The position numbers were made by a program, and so were the translations under genes. The notes under the pieces were generated by a model. The model had not been told where the DNA came from and searched no databases. It was given only the letters and a program-made list of their open reading frames with translations. A stretch of 64,000 nucleotides of DNA, taken from contig NW_026570505.1 in the NCBI RefSeq assembly GCF_019649055.1, positions 1 through 64,000 of the forward strand, given 5' to 3'. The stretch comes from Paramacrobiotus metropolitanus. Taxonomy: Eukaryota > Tardigrada > Eutardigrada > Parachela > Macrobiotidae. This document shows, in pieces, positions 19,145-30,735 of this stretch (position 1 is the stretch's first letter; every line of letters starts with the position of its first letter).

Positions 19145-19759
19145 TTAACATTCTTGCCGGCTACAAACGCTTTGCCAGTGGCAAGTCTTGATACAATGTT
19201 GTCTGATACTGAAGACAAGATACCTCTCGCACAGCGCATCGGCGCTCCAGTATGCGTTGAACACAGGTGCAAATACGGCAGCACTGTTGACGTGTAAGGA
19301 TATCACGGGTTGGACTCCAAGCGTCTCAGAGCTAAAACTTTCCGCCATAACGAAGTCAAAGACGTAATACATCGTGCGTGGGGTTCGGCCAGCATCCCTT
19401 TCATTTTGGAACCACCAGGTCTGTACCGCGACACTCAGTAACGCCCGGACGGCATGACTATGGTCCCCCTCAGCCATCTCAAAACGTGGGTTTGGGACGT
19501 TACCTGCCCAAACACCATAGCCATCTCCTGCATCGCCAAGACATCCCAGGAGGCCGACGCTGCCGCCACCATGGCAGAGGCGAAAAAAATCATAATTACG
19601 GATACCGTAATTATCGAATTTGTGGCCCTGGGGTACAAATAGTTCGAAGGCTATGGCGGAGGGAGGCTTATTTCGGGGAGGGGGCGCAATTTCGGGGGGT
19701 GGCATTATTTTTCGAACGGTATATTTTGGGAGGGCATTATATTTCAAACAACTGCACAT
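19145..19759 (-). other. Unidentified 204-codon open frame, partly inside a MITE
   Basis: The N-terminal 50 codons lie in the MITE (19605-20084). The rest (GNVPNPRFEMAEGDHSHAVRALLSVAVQTWWF, given here as landmarks NVPNPRFEMAEGDH and VQTWWFQNERD) has balanced amino-acid use and could be an old exon or captured gene fragment. No family was recognised and no splice structure is evident. It could equally be chance. Confidence 0.25.
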
Positions 19760-20084
19760 CCTGTTCTAGTGAAATTGACCGCAGTAATTATCGGTATACG
19801 CAACAGCGCAACCTTCCCGGCATCATTTTCGACCATATACTAAGGTCCCTATACACTTTTTTGCCTACAAATACCGCATTATGTTGATGTCCGTTTAATG
19901 TTTGTTCACAATTTTATAAAGCATTTGCGGTACACCTATCATTTTGCAGCGCTTGACATTTAATAACGGCCCCCTGGGGCGTAATTTCGGGGGGTGGCCT
20001 TATTTTTCAAACAGGGTCGGGGAGGGGGGCTTATTACAGGGGGGGCTCTTATTTCGGGGGGAGCCACAAATTCGATAATTACGG
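19605..20084. mobile_element. 480-bp MITE with 22-bp perfect TIRs and TA target duplication
   Basis: The 22 bases at 19605-19626 (CCGTAATTATCG onward) are exactly the reverse complement of 20063-20084, and TA stands on both sides. The inside carries G-rich direct repeats (about 19677-19712 and 19974-20010) with GGGGGG runs and no coding potential. TA duplications point to Tc1/mariner-like mobilisation; this assignment is inferred. Confidence 0.85.
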
Positions 20085-20300
20085 TATTTACGCGATCATT
20101 TTAATTTCTCTTCTTTGACTTTTGAAACAATGGGCGTGTGCGGTTAAGAAGCGAAATGTAAGATGTCTACACTCAGTAAAATGCTGTGTGAAAGGACACA
20201 GGAAAAGCGGTCCACTCAGTTTCTGAAGCAGAGAATCAGTGTTGCCTTAATGCAAAGTAACGCAGCCTGCGTTCAGGAAACGTAGAACAAACGGGAAGCG

Positions 20301-20527
20301 CGATGTCCGTTCGTCGGTCACCACCACCAAATGCACATACTCACGGTAGCATCGGGAAGGGATGCGCCGATGCGCGGTGGCCGTACATACACACACCCCA
20401 TGTAACTGGCGATGTCCGTTCGTCGGTCACCGCCGCTAACAAACCTTAAGAACAAATACACAATCCTGGTGCCGTACACACTTTCACCGCGAGTAACTTG
20501 TGTTGTCCGTCCGTCTTTTACCACCAT
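20301..20527. repeat. Three imperfect tandem units of about 90-109 bp
   Basis: CGATGTCCGTTCGTCGGTCACC occurs at 20301 and 20410, with a weaker copy at 20501 (TGTTGTCCGTCCGTC). A shared GCCGTACAYAC word precedes the second and third copies. Confidence 0.65.
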
Positions 20528-21926
20528 CTGATCTAAGAAAGAAGGCTCGTAGGCTCATACACTTAGGACCTTTAAAAATTTTGGTGGACGTGGTGATGGA
20601 AACACTTTAAATCTGTTCTCCAACTGCCAACTGTCAGATAGCGTAAGGCTACTGATGGTTTATGGTGGTGAGTGACCTTTACTGACTAACAACTGCAGAC
20701 ACGACGCAAACCCAATCGTTCTGCTAGAGCTGACCTTTGTATTAACTCATTCAGACTAACAGTGCAACAACATCCAGGACAAGAAGACATTCCAGAGAAC
20801 ACTTTCTAAGACCAGATATTCCAGAGCTGCTAGACATGCAAGATGACATTAATTCATTAACAAGAAGTTCTTCTCCCTCGAGCACTTCAACAGTGATTTC
20901 TGATCCAAAATATGAAAGATGGGAGAACACGCCTTCAACTCAAAAGCACTCATAGACAAACCATTGGTCAACAATTTATTGATTGTTTTATGAAGATCAA
21001 AGCACACTTAACACAATGCTAATTGGGTGATACTTTCTGGCCACTTCCTTCCGTTGCAAACCACATCACAGCATGACTGTCTATACAAAATGTAATTCTA
21101 CCAGTCGTACTCGTGACACAACAATGCGCTTGTAACCGACAGAACCATCCTTGAGTTCAGAAAAAAATCTGCCGTACGTAAATTTTGCTCTTTCCTCTCT
21201 AAGATTTTGTAATAACATTAATAAGTTAAATGTCCTGTCAAGGTTGCCCTCTCAAGGTCTTGAATAAAGCGTCTTCTTGATAAAATTATTGTTGTTAATC
21301 CTAAAATTCTCGAAGCTAGTTCTGTACCTCCTTTTAAATTTGTACTCAAATCTGTTTAAGCTGTCGTCAATGTTTTTTTTAGCAGAAAACTGTTTTTATT
21401 CGACCAGACTTGAAGTCCCTTTGGGGTTGTCTGCTCTTTTGCCGTTATAATAATAATAATATAATTTTTCTGCTACGCTTCGGACATGCAGTGCCCGCAA
21501 ACAGCGAGTGCACTTTCCTTGTTATTTGCGAACAGAAACGGGAAGCGTTATATTGCATTTGCCATAAGAACAATGGGCTGACTACAGTATTATAAAAGCA
21601 TGAGCTTCAAGTACAAATGAAGGAAGATTTCGTTTCTCGTACAAATGAAGGAAGATTTCTCAAGAGCCTCAAATTTTGGTGTGTTTAAAGCTGTCTATTG
21701 TGCCGACCAAACGACAAGCGGACGTTCTTGGTACAGTTGCCATCCTGAAACCATCCTCAACATTTTATCATTTAAAAGGCTGCCCGTTAATATGGGTTAA
21801 TGCATTCAGTTCTTGAACGTACTGCGGCAGCAAAATAAAGTAGCGCGAGAAACGTTTTAAGCCGGACAAAGAATTTGACATCCGAACCAAAACATGGGTT
21901 TTGTCCAAGAGTACAATCAATGGCAC
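20528..21926. other. No gene recognised
   Basis: Non-coding, AT-rich. A 21-bp direct repeat starting GTACAAATGAAGG is at 21611 and 21639, and a TAA microsatellite near 21448. Confidence 0.6.
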
Positions 21927-22392
21927 ACCGACAACTCGCTGACGACTATCCTGCTGACCGACAACTTGCTGACGCCATTTTGCTGACCGACGAAATGATG
22001 ACCCGACAGTTTGTTGAAACGACAAACCGTTGAACGACATTTCGCTGAACGACTTTTTGTGAACACCGACAACTTGCTGCCGACAGTTTGCTGACTGGAG
22101 AAACCTAAGAAACCTAAGAAAACTAAGAAACCTAAGAAACCTAAGAACCCTGAGAAATCTATGAAACCTAAGAATAAACAACAAAACGTTAAGAAAACTC
22201 AAAAACCAACGTCCCGAACTTGACAGCAAGTTGTCGATCAGCAAAAATGTTTCAACATAACGTCGGTCAACAACTTAGCCGAAAAGCAAATTGTCGGTCA
22301 ACAAGTTGTCGGTCAGCGAGCTGTGTAAGTCAGCAACATGTCGGTCAGCAAATTGTCGGGCAGCGAGTTGTAGGTCGGCGAATTGACGTGCT
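21927..22392. mobile_element. Foldback-like palindrome with tandem subrepeats
   Basis: The left arm (21927-22095) repeats CCGACAACTYGCTGAC-type words. The right arm (22221-22392) repeats the reverse complement, GTCAGCRAGTTGTCGG. Each arm has about six to eight units of 15-20 bp. The centre (22100-22175) is a CCTAAGAAA microsatellite. Long inverted repeats built from short tandem units are the hallmark of foldback elements; no target duplication was established. The element lies just beyond the 3' end of the GT92 gene. Confidence 0.65.
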
Positions 22393-22445
22393 ACCAGAAT
22401 CAATACATGAATTTCTCTGTCTTAAACGAGGAACTTTTCAAAACG

Positions 22446-23654
22446 CTACATTGGAAACGGAAGAAGCCGTTCAATGCTTCTGATCAAGTCTTTTATATAA
22501 GGGATTTTTCCTTCATCCAGTAGAGCTGAGAACCAGATCTTGTCGAATCTTTCGTAACTTATGATTTTGTAGCCGTGAAGACTCTTGGAATAGGACAAAT
22601 AGTGCTCTTCCGAGAAGAAGGAAAAATGGTCCATTCTTAGGTCATCAAGCTTTGACCAAACAGATGTGCCAGAGAGTTTGTTGCACCAGTGTATGTAAGC
22701 TGCAGAGCAGTTCTGCGGACGGTACATTGACTTTCCTATCGCATGAATGCAGTAATTCGCATCTTTTCCACAAGTTTTGTTTTCCAGCTCCTTCCAGTTC
22801 GGCTCTAGGTCGGGATGAGGCGCTCGAAAGCGGCATGCATCGATCAGTAGCGGATAGCTACCATTTATCGGACGGTATTGTAGTGTTGCTTCCCTTGATC
22901 TGTTAAACACGTCTCTGTACACCCTTGACTGAAAATCATTCTTTAATCCTGACGTTCCATACCGAACTGCATGAATGAAAAACGATGTTATTTCTTTTGC
23001 ACGGGGATCCTTAACATATAGTGCATTTTGAGCATCCAAAAATGATGATATTCTGACGTGTTTTTTCGAGTATACGTATTCGTCAACGTCAATTATGAGT
23101 AACCATTCCGAAAGCCGTTGAAGTCTGTTATTGCAGTGAATAATCATAGGGCCCTGGTTTGCGTAGTGATCATAATAATCACGGTTGCTCTGCCTGTTCC
23201 GACGCAGAAAATTTAATGGAAGAACCTCGACTAAATCATGGAATCCGCTTTCTTCAAATAGAACGGGTAAATTGAGAACATCGTTATCGCTCATATCGTC
23301 ATATAAAACAAAATGTTCGACACCTTGGCTGTAGTGAAATAAAATCCATTCTATAGTGTACGAAATCGGATTCCTAGTCATAGAACAGATTGTTAAACGC
23401 CATTTAAAATTGGTGGAAACTCCTGATATATTGTCCTGCATATGGATAGAAGCGTTTAGGTGCTGATCCGTACACTTACTTATACATAAAAACAAGAAAA
23501 TGTTGCATAAAATTTTGGTTAAGCCATCGAAATTTTGATTGACGAAATATGACTGTAGTAGCAACAGCATTTTACCAATACCGAGCAAATGCGAATTAGA
23601 CACCCGCTTAGATCTACTGTAATATAAAAGCAGCCTTGAAAAATGTTTGTTCAC
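22446..23654 (-). CDS. Glycosyltransferase family 92 (DUF23-like) protein
   Basis: 402 uninterrupted codons, the only convincing non-transposon gene here. GT92 landmarks are present in order: EWILFHYSQGVEHFVLYDD (about residues 100-120), then a HCNNR block, EWLLIIDVDEYVYS with the DxD metal site, IHAVRYGTSGL, and a C-terminal LRMDHFSFFSEEHY. A hydrophobic stretch at residues 40-58 (ILCNIFLFLCIS) may be a signal anchor for a type II Golgi protein. GT92 enzymes transfer sugars, typically galactose, to glycans; the substrate here is unknown. The ATG was chosen because it precedes the anchor. The gene is intronless, so a retrocopy or single-exon gene is possible. Confidence 0.85.
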   Translation of the reverse strand: MNKHFSRLLLYYSRSKRVSNSHLLGIGKMLLLLQSYFVNQNFDGLTKILCNIFLFLCISKCTDQHLNASIHMQDNISGVSTNFKWRLTICSMTRNPISYTIEWILFHYSQGVEHFVLYDDMSDNDVLNLPVLFEESGFHDLVEVLPLNFLRRNRQSNRDYYDHYANQGPMIIHCNNRLQRLSEWLLIIDVDEYVYSKKHVRISSFLDAQNALYVKDPRAKEITSFFIHAVRYGTSGLKNDFQSRVYRDVFNRSREATLQYRPINGSYPLLIDACRFRAPHPDLEPNWKELENKTCGKDANYCIHAIGKSMYRPQNCSAAYIHWCNKLSGTSVWSKLDDLRMDHFSFFSEEHYLSYSKSLHGYKIISYERFDKIWFSALLDEGKIPYIKDLIRSIERLLPFPM

Positions 23655-24928
23655 ATTTTGCGGTAGATGACAGAAAAAGAGAAACGGAACAAGAGAAACG
23701 TCAACTTACAATGTGCCTAAAGCTCAAGTTGTGCAATCGAAAGTACGCAATACAGAGTATTTTAATAAAGTCGTCTGGGCAACGTAAATAACGAGGTGAA
23801 AAATCTTAGGATGTGGACGAAAAACCGATAGATGTTTGCCAGTACGCAGATACTAAGTGGCTTAGCCAATGGGCTTGTCCAAGCCATTTGACCCGGAACG
23901 GGTAGAGCATTTAAGAGTTCTCGTTGCGGTCAAAGCCTCAAAGCTGATCTTGTGGGTTTCTTCCGTATTTACGGGTCGGCTTCCCTAGTGGACTTTTGTC
24001 GACGGCTTCCTTAATGTTTCCCGAAGCTCTTTCATAAATTGTTTTGGCACAATTTCGAACAACAACTCATTGGCAGCATGTGCAGTTGCGAGCACCTTCG
24101 TCGCTGCGGGCATTCGGTGTTGATCAGATTGCGGACATACTCATTGCCTTCTGGCTCTAATATTCGTAACCCTTCTCATGACACTAATTGAGGAGCGGCG
24201 ACGGATATGTCGGTAGCGGGCAAGTGACCCTTTGCTGCTGGTACCCGTCACCGGCATACGAAGAGGCACATATTTTTGTCCGCCAGAGCCTGACTTACAC
24301 TGTTTGCTCTACTACATCCAAACTACGGCAGGTCCGGTTTCGTTTTTGCGGACGGTTCACTTTGTTCCTTTCCCTAGGCTTATTCACCTCCTGCTTAGCC
24401 AGTCTTGAGAGCTGTTCCTAGTTGTTTTCAGCGGTTCTTTGTTTGTAGCCGGCAGGTATTTGTATCCACCTGCTTACTTTTGGCAAGCCCGGCATGAAAG
24501 TGGTTTCCTTCCGCTGATCTGCCGAACTGCACCCACAATTCTGACGACGCTACCCTATGCATTGTTTGTGGAAACTCCAATAGATCTGGAATGAGAGTAA
24601 CAGTAAACGTGGTATCCCTGAAAATTGTATGCTAAGCTCAGCAGTGCGGCTAACTTAGCTGGTCTGATTGTATTTAAATTTTTAAGCAATATTCTAATAG
24701 TAAAAAAATGAATAATAAATAATATTGAAACAAACTTGAAAAGTTATTTTTACAATTTCAAGAAAACTGACTCAGTTTGACGTAAAACCGATCTTAGTGA
24801 TAAATAGCCTGCGTTCAAGCTTTTGAAGTGGTATTTCTGCGATAAATCCTTAACGGGATGTTGCGCGGACAAACGGATTTCACGCTATTGTTAACAGATC
24901 CTCCAGCTCGTGACAAAAAGCAAAAAAA
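23655..24928. other. No gene recognised; region upstream of the GT92 gene
   Basis: Non-coding sequence that should contain the GT92 promoter; no clear TATA or initiator could be fixed. A 77-codon open frame at 24188-24421 has no motif. Confidence 0.55.
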
Positions 24929-25329
24929 TGCTCACGATAGGGAGAACAGCGGCTTTATTGTGAAAGCAATAATGCAGGGAACCAAAACACAAAGCACATG
25001 AAGGCTCGATATGGCCAGTATCATGAAAGTACAGTCAATGATAAAGCACCGTGTAGTGAATGCTAATGAACGGCATATCGAGCCGTAAGTTGCTCGTAAC
25101 ATGGGGAAAGCCTAATGCGGCACTGGGCAGATCCAACACGAGCGATAACGAACGCCGATTGGCCGAGACGTAAAGCCGCAAGTGTGGTTAGGCGGAGTCG
25201 AGGACAGTAATGCGAGTGCGGGCGTACGGGAGTGAGGGGGTGAGATCGTTTGCACAACTGCAACCGTGCACCGGAAGCGGGAATGTCGCTAGCTGCCATC
25301 TCGCAGTCTGCTATAACGACTGCCCAACA
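24929..25329 (-). repeat. C-family LTR on the minus strand (3' LTR)
   Basis: On the minus strand it starts TGTTGGGCAGTCG at 25329 and aligns with the element C 5' LTR (57837-58225): the CCGCTTCCGGTGCACGG block, the GTCTCGGCCAATC CCAAT region, the GGCTCGATAT hairpin (25003-25012 with 25075-25084) and AATAAA (24954-24959). The inner end near 24929 is provisional. The 17 bases before its TG match the 3' LTR junction of element B, so this is the 3' LTR of an otherwise mostly lost copy. Confidence 0.8.
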
Positions 25330-26560
25330 TGCCTCTGGGCGGGAGTCCGAGCCCCTGCGGTGTGGGTCTCTCCGGTCCCTCGTTCTCGTCTGACCAGTGG
25401 TGGCGGTACAACTCACGGCCGAAATCCGAAGGTCGGTCGGTGTTGTTGTAGGACCGGTGTAAGCGTCTTTTGATGATGTCCGTAACGGCAAAAAGTAAAA
25501 AAAATAGTGTTATTGAATCTCTCTCTCTAGTTGTTTAAGTAAAATACATCCCAATTCCTGGTGAGCAGGTTAATAAACAAGATTTGCTTTATATCTAAAG
25601 AAAATGAGAACATCATTTCGAGTTTGAAAAAAAAATAAACTCAAAGTCTTTGGTCTGGGACTTTAGTCCGGGTGCTCATCCCGACTAGATGGTGTCCGTC
25701 CACGGGGCCTCCAGTCCAGTGGATGTCCGATCATCCGGGTTCGAGGCATTGGTTCTCGAGATACCTGATGTTACCGGTTCGCTTCACTGATGGTCGGGTA
25801 TTAGACGGGCGCGAAACTTACTTCCGACCGAATGACTTCGGGTAGGGTATGGATCTCCGTAGCCGGGTGAAAAACGGGCATCAAACTCATTTTCAGACCG
25901 GGGATCCTCCGGTTAAAGTTCCGGTTTTGGCGAAAGTCAAAATGCATCCTCTCTGGGTAGGAATAAGACCTATTTGGTGTTCTGACGGGGGAATCATCCG
26001 GTAAAGAACCGGTATTCCGAAGTTTCGTCCTGACAAAAACCGTAATTTCGCGTCCCGTCGCCAATTGGGTAACCTGGACCGGTTAATGCCGGGCATTGAA
26101 GGGATGATTGAGCGTGGTTTACACTGCACTGTGCCGTGTAAACCACGTCTTGATGGTTCAGGTGCTGCTTCTGGACCTTTTTTGGTCCATTTTCGTGGGT
26201 GCCTTAGGACTCCAAAACTTGCGTTCGGTGACCTCCGATGTTTCAAGGTCTTTCGTCCGGGCAAACCGTCAATTTCGTGTCTAATCACCTAATTGGGCAA
26301 TATAGGCCAGATAGTGCCTCTGTACAGGAGTCTGATCCCTGTCTGGTCGGCTTCAAAAGGTTTTTTCTCGGTGTTCCGAGGCAAAACCCGTTATTTCGTG
26401 TCCAGTCACCTATTGGGTAATATACACCGGGTTACTGAGGAAAAGTCCGATGGAATCCTCGGCTGCCTTGGCAGATCGTGATTACGCGATGTGCCTGGGC
26501 GTTCTGTCCGGGCAAAAACCCTAAAATGGTCATGTAACACCTAGTCATGTAACAGGTTGA
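25330..26560 (-). mobile_element. Remnant 3' region of a C-family element, with degenerate repeats and hairpins
   Basis: It adjoins the LTR at the junction sequence 25330-25346. It has CCGG-rich composition like element C and no long open frame. Repeated blocks of the type GGCAAA-CCG-AATTTCGYGTC then CACC-AATTGGGYAA occur near 26035, 26260 and 26380, with a weak copy at 26505. Strong hairpins are at 26113-26147 and 26174-26189. It is probably an untranslated 3' region; its outer limit is not seen. Confidence 0.5.
26113..26147. other. 12-bp perfect hairpin
   Basis: CGTGGTTTACAC (26113-26124) pairs with GTGTAAACCACG (26136-26147) around an 11-base loop. A second hairpin, GGACC-T6-GGTCC, follows at 26174-26189. 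Confidence 0.75.
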
Positions 26561-28521
26561 GACCGCCATGAATCTTACGATCCATTGCTACACCCAAAAC
26601 AACTTCACCAAAAGGGTTTTAAACACTAGATCCGGCCAAATAGAAGTCGTGAATCCGTCCCTCTATTTTCAAAAGCTAGAATACGATAACCTGTACAGAG
26701 GACGCAGCTACCCCTGGACCATCCCATAGCCTAAACCGACAGGGATGCTACGCACCCTCGGCGGTATCCAGACTGAGTTCACTAAAACTCGGTGGATACA
26801 GTTAAAAAGTTCAAAGAGCCACATAGAACTTGTGCGCTAACTCTAGACTAAGGAATCCGGGCACCCGGCCAGAGGCCCATTAGCTCAACGCCGCTCGCAA
26901 AAACGAACTTTCGGAGTTGGCCGAAAAGTCCGTCGGTTTCATCTGGACCGGCCACCGTTGAAACTTGGACCACTTCGCGGATACAACCAACGTTAACCTT
27001 AAAGCCACGGTTTGTTGGAACTTCCCTGGACCCACTAGCCAAAGAAGTGATGCTTTCATTTTTATTTGTTCGATAGAGCTGTGCTTTTTATTTCGATGTT
27101 CTACTGTATTTTTCCACATAAAGTGGATTATCTTTCGTCAGTTTGCCCCTTGATAGTTAGGCGAGTATCAGCTGCGATAATCTTTCGTTCTTTGTTAACA
27201 AGACGTAGGTTCCCGTGGTACCCAAGCACATTTAGCTGGTATTCAGTAGCTTGTCTCCTTTCGATGCTTAGTACTTTATTTCGTTTCCACTAAAAGAGCA
27301 TAGTTTGGTTAGTTTCTGTGCATCTTTATGAGCTCGGTATTCTCTCTAACGTAAATGTCATGGTCGGTCAAGATATACTCTGTTGGCAGAAAACTGTATA
27401 GAAAGCAGACATTTATATGCGTCTTTGCCGATGTTCGTATGTAGAGAATTATCAGAGATGCGTACAGAGGGGAGGGGATCTGCCTCAATTTTCATGGGGT
27501 TGAAAATGGAAAATAAGGCCAGATATGACCGAGATCCAAAAAAAACCGCGAGCCAACAGAAAGCAGTCGCAAAATCTATTCGGCTCAAGAGGCTGGTGCA
27601 CTGGATGCTGGCAGGTAAATAAGTGACGAGCGTGCTTTCAGCTGTGTAACAGCTGAGCCGCGTAAATTATTAGTAAAAAAACAAGACCGAGTAAGCATAG
27701 GCGAAGTAAGTGCAATGATGTTATCGGCTAGCCATGGCCAGCCGCATGGCAGATAGATCTGGACAGAAGAACAGAACGCCTCTTGCTTTCCTGTGGCCGG
27801 AGCCAAGCTTATTCTTACCTCTCAAGCTATGTTCTGTCTGATCTCTATCCTGCAAAACGCTAGCATGGGTAGCCGGCTCTGGCACACATTGTTGCCGGTC
27901 AGTCAGCAAGCCTTTCATTCAGCTGCCGTTTTCCAGAAACTTGTGAAATGGCTTTAAGAATAGATAACTTCATTGTAAAACTTGCTACACTTTCCAAATG
28001 GGCATCAGATAATGTGTTATTTTCTAGAAAGCTTATTTACCGAGACACTGCCATAGTCCAATAAAGCATGTTTGAATAAACTCAAAAAACACTTTTCATA
28101 AAGTGTTTTTCTCAATTTTTTTTGTCAACTAACAACATTTTTAATTAGCATCTTGGAGAATATAAGCTTTCTAAGCTAAAACACATCCAATGATGTATAT
28201 CACATCTGATTTGAAAAAACTTCCTCATTCGACTTTTGAATTCAAAGTTTTTCCTTTGTTTATTGAAAAGCTCTGTCTAGAGAGAGGCTAGACAAGATCG
28301 CAGTACACCATTGTGTAGGCAAACCCTTTGCGTATGCAGTCATAACAATGGAAACAATGATTTTCCAGTTGTTTTTAACCTATTCATGTTTTCCCAAACC
28401 CACTTTCATCTCATAGGGACCCCCTTAAAAGTAAAAGACAAGTTTTTTCTTTTAATGGGCAACAGCCAATGCACATATCATTATGCTTCCGCAGGTTTAC
28501 ACTAATTAAAACGATTAAATT
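26561..28521. other. No gene recognised
   Basis: Non-coding sequence. Short open frames on both strands (for example 27383-27622) have no recognisable motif. A hairpin AAAAACACTT / AAGTGTTTTT is at 28085-28110. Confidence 0.55.
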
Positions 28522-30610
28522 TTAAACATCGAAAAAACACCCATAAACATTATTGTCATTTAAAATCTTATGATGTGCACTCAAAGTACCCAAAACAGCT
28601 GCAGCGTTTCTTCTTACTACAGCCAAACTTAATCGCTGTCTTAAAAAGGCCGTGGATCTAGGCTCTCCTGTAGTGTCGCGGATCTTCCGTCCAGCAAAAC
28701 GAATCAGTTCCACAAACGATGTTCCAAAAGTTCCAAACGTCTCGACCGCCAGAGCTTAGAAAAAATAGCCCAAACCCTCGACTAAAGCGTACTTCCGCCG
28801 CTTGCTGTTTTCCACTAGTTGTGCGACACTCCCGGCTTTCAGCGAGCTAGCATGCACATGTGACACGGCCGCAGTATCCCAACAAGTTGCGTCCCATACC
28901 ACGGCCTTTCCTTTGCGCACAGGAATCAGAGTCATCCCATCCGGCCGCTTGTCGTCCTTGTCAGACAATCCAGCCAATTCGCTTTGGCAGGGATAGCCGG
29001 CGAGCTCCAAGCCGCGCTTCGTCTCATTGTTCAGCTCAACATGTCGCGAACATTACCTTTGCTGCTAGGGCAAGACAAACCGCGGTGGCCGTTGTTTCCA
29101 CTCGGCTTCCACAAATTACGCAGTCGTGCTCCTCGACAACGGGCAGCCCAAATCGGAAAGCAACACCAACTCTGACTTCATCTCGCAACAATGTATGTAG
29201 AGCAGCTGCTGGAAGGGCATTTAACCAGGCGCCGGAGTCAAGTTGGAGAGCAGCCAGCAGCACTGCCTTATCCGTTTCATTTGCAGCAGCCGCTTTTAGG
29301 GATGACATGATACACTCTATCGAAGGTCGATCCCGGGCCCACTGGAATTTCCTGCTTTCATCGGATGGTGGTTCGCATTTTGCCCATTTGTACCAATCTT
29401 CTAAAACGGAAACCAGTAACTCCACCGCCGCAGGCTGGCAGATTTCGGAAACCAGCAAAGCCACCGAAAACGCCGACGCCGGAAAGGCGGGAAAAACTAA
29501 CGTTTTAGTGGTTTGCAGTCCAAATTCACCGTCCCTCACCGGCAGAGTCATCTGGCTCCACTGGAGATCGGTAGCACGGATATTCAAAATAGACTGCATC
29601 CCGACACGTACACGTTCATCCATGACGTCACTTAGCGCCATGTGCTCGCAGCACCTAGATGTACGGAAACCATAGAGTAACTTTGGGATTAGCAGACAGT
29701 GTTTGAGAAGATAAAGACTGAAATGTGCGGGTATCTCTTTAAAACGGCCGAAAAACTCTTTCAGCTGCGCAGTTTTGCTCTGAAGAAACGTTACGCAAGC
29801 TGCTGATGTTAGTGGTGATCCCAACAAAACTAATTCATCTTCCCCGTCGACACGCATTTCGGGCCAAACATTAAGTGCTGACTGGACAGCGTGCTGGCGA
29901 TCCGCAGAAAAACGTCCCACACCGTAGACTTCGCACTAGTACACATTCAACTCTAACCCCATACTGAAACCACGAGTAATAAATAAGGCGCATGACTGCG
30001 CTAACTTTCTCAGCAAGTCCGGCTAGGGTGACGTCATCCAGAAAACCGATCGCTATGTCACAGTCTAGATCGTCGAAAGGCGGTAAGGTTGCCAGACTAT
30101 ATCTAAAGGGGCCATTCGGGTCGCTCTGTTGCACTCCCGTCTCTGACGATAGCTGGTAAGAGCCACAAGACAAGCGGGAGGGATGACGGTAGCTCTGCCA
30201 GAAATAACGGTAGTATGAGGAAATTGGGGTTTTATGGTGGACAGGAGAACGTCACGACGCAATGTGTTAAATGCGTTACGAAAGTCCAGTTTAGGAATCA
30301 CCCGTGCGTCATTGTGAACCGTCTCCACATAATTCCTTACTGCATGCACAGCCGCTTCAGCTCCTCCCCGAATCCCATAACCCAACTGAGATGGGGTAAA
30401 CATTGCAGCAGCTTCATCAGCGCATCGCCTACTAACGATCTTTGACTACAGTCTACGCAAAGAGTCCCCGACAGGAATCGGCCGTATACCTCCGTCCTTT
30501 TTCAGTAGAGGAATTAGATTCGCTCCGAAAAGAAACGGCCTAATATCCTCAGGTACATCTTTCCGTAGCACCGTGGTGGCCTGATCCGTCAGGGCAAGAC
30601 ACAGCGGCTA
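28522..30610 (-). pseudogene. 5'-truncated LINE: RT and restriction-like endonuclease region
   Basis: RT motifs on the minus strand: NLIPLLKKDGGIRPIPVGD (near 30500), QLGYGIRGGAEAAVHAVR, PKLDFRNAFNTLRRD and the active site GFLDDVTLAG (FLDD at 30033-30044). A thumb and connector follow (29036-29920). Then comes a CxxC with ELAGYPCQ, KRPDGMTLIP and VVWDATCWDT (28756-29010), matching a PD-(D/E)xK restriction-like endonuclease, then FLRQRLSLAVVRRNAAAVLG. The order RT then C-terminal endonuclease fits the R2/CRE-like LINE groups. At least three frameshifts and one stop break it, and the 5' part ends at a minisatellite. Confidence 0.82.
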
Positions 30611-30613
30611 CTG

Positions 30614-30735
30614 ATCACTTCGGCCGTTTTCATTTCGGCTGCGCTCTTTTCGGCCAAGGTTTTTCGACCGCCATCACTTCAGCCGCCACTCACTTCGGCC
30701 GACGCTCACTTCGGCTTTCGCACAATTCGGCCGAC
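30614..30735. repeat. 16-bp minisatellite CACTTCGGCCGACGCT
   Basis: About eight imperfect units of 15-17 bp, each with TTCGGCC or TTCGGCT. It abuts the broken 5' end of the LINE. Confidence 0.75.

Noticed and set aside
19605-20084. Non-coding RNA gene
   Set aside because: Perfect terminal inverted repeats and TA on both sides are better explained by a MITE.
21927-22392. CRISPR-like array
   Set aside because: Units are imperfect, without unique spacers of constant length, and the two halves are in opposite orientation; the context is a eukaryotic genome.
24929-25329. A clean solo LTR with target duplication
   Set aside because: No matching short repeats flank it, and a conserved 3' LTR junction lies on one side, so a 3' LTR remnant is more likely.
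25063-25491. 142-codon minus-strand frame as a gene
   Set aside because: It overlaps the C-family LTR and its junction; similarity is at DNA level over the LTR.
28311-28505. 64-codon open frame as a small gene
   Set aside because: No start context, motif or conserved neighbour; codon use is like the surrounding non-coding DNA.
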